A stretch of 5,789 nucleotides of DNA, taken from assembly GCA_008975185.1 (NCBI GenBank), contig BFAU01000194.1, positions 1 through 5,789 of the forward strand, read 5' to 3'. Shown here one piece after another: positions 5,680 to 5,789 of this stretch. The notes under the pieces are model-generated. The model did not search any database and was not told the DNA's origin. It saw only the letters and a program-made list of their open reading frames with translations. Source of the stretch: a bacterium MnTg04. GTDB lineage: Bacteria > Pseudomonadota > Gammaproteobacteria > Steroidobacterales > MnTg04. Position numbers and translations under genes: made by a program. The first letter of the stretch is position 1; the number at the start of each line of letters is the position of its first letter.

Positions 5680-5789
5680 GCTGGCAGCTGCGTCACCATC
5701 AGCATCCGACCGGCGTGCCCCCGGCAGGCTGGGTCCTGTTCTTGTTTGCCAGCTTAATGTTGCTGCCGGGCAAAGCCATGGCCCAGCCC
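5676..5789 (+). CDS. N-terminus of an exported protein, truncated by the window end
   Basis: An open frame of 38 codons begins with the ATG inside the ATGA overlap with the FG-GAP gene stop (5676-5679) and runs to the last base without a stop. The visible part has an N-terminal region with Arg6 and several His, a hydrophobic stretch at about 19-32 (WVLFLFASLMLLPG) and an Ala-Met-Ala site near residue 36, so it reads as a signal peptide. The four-base overlap implies translational coupling, so this protein and the CRTAC1-like protein are probably made together. In other genomes such proteins often neighbour TPR-domain or further UnbV proteins, but nothing of the mature protein is visible and I do not assign a function. 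Confidence 0.7.
   Translation, partial: MSWQLRHHQHPTGVPPAGWVLFLFASLMLLPGKAMAQP

Overview
This is an ordinary-looking chromosomal stretch of a moderately GC-rich Gram-negative bacterium. The organism is most likely a gammaproteobacterium, perhaps a marine or environmental lineage. That placement is inference: it rests on the mix of exported proteins, a FrnE-like DsbA, a CDF transporter and an FG-GAP/UnbV (CRTAC1-like) protein, and nothing in the window fixes the taxon. I see no mobile elements, CRISPR arrays, tRNA or rRNA genes, or phage genes.

Layout: (1) About 2-853, minus strand, is a secreted alpha/beta-hydrolase of the PHB depolymerase/LpqC esterase type. (2) 894-1610, plus strand, diverges from it with only 40 bp between the starts. 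It encodes an exported protein built from short repeated beta-strand units (VGxVxL), resembling DUF4097-type beta-solenoid proteins. A perfect G/C hairpin with a T-run ends this unit at 1649-1675. (3) 1826-2065 is a small two-EF-hand calcium-binding protein, followed by a distinctly A/T-rich spacer. (4) 2207-2878 is a DsbA-family FrnE-like thiol oxidoreductase. It converges, with 2 bp between stop codons, on (5) a cation diffusion facilitator transporter on the minus strand (2881-3801). (6) Divergent from the transporter, 3934-5679 encodes an exported seven-repeat FG-GAP/VCBS beta-propeller with a C-terminal ASPIC/UnbV domain. (7) Its stop codon overlaps, by ATGA, the start of another exported protein that runs off the window at 5789.

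The genes do not form one obvious pathway. The only strong operon signal is the ATGA-coupled pair at the right end (CRTAC1-like protein plus a truncated secreted protein). Calcium recurs as a theme: the EF-hand protein has two intact binding loops and the propeller has seven DxDxDG-like loops. These proteins are separated by other genes on both strands, so I do not claim a functional link. The most useful leads are the unidentified partner at the right edge, the apparent change at the expected catalytic acid of the esterase, the regular 18-residue repeat of the beta-strand protein, and the Trp-rich tail of the EF-hand protein.
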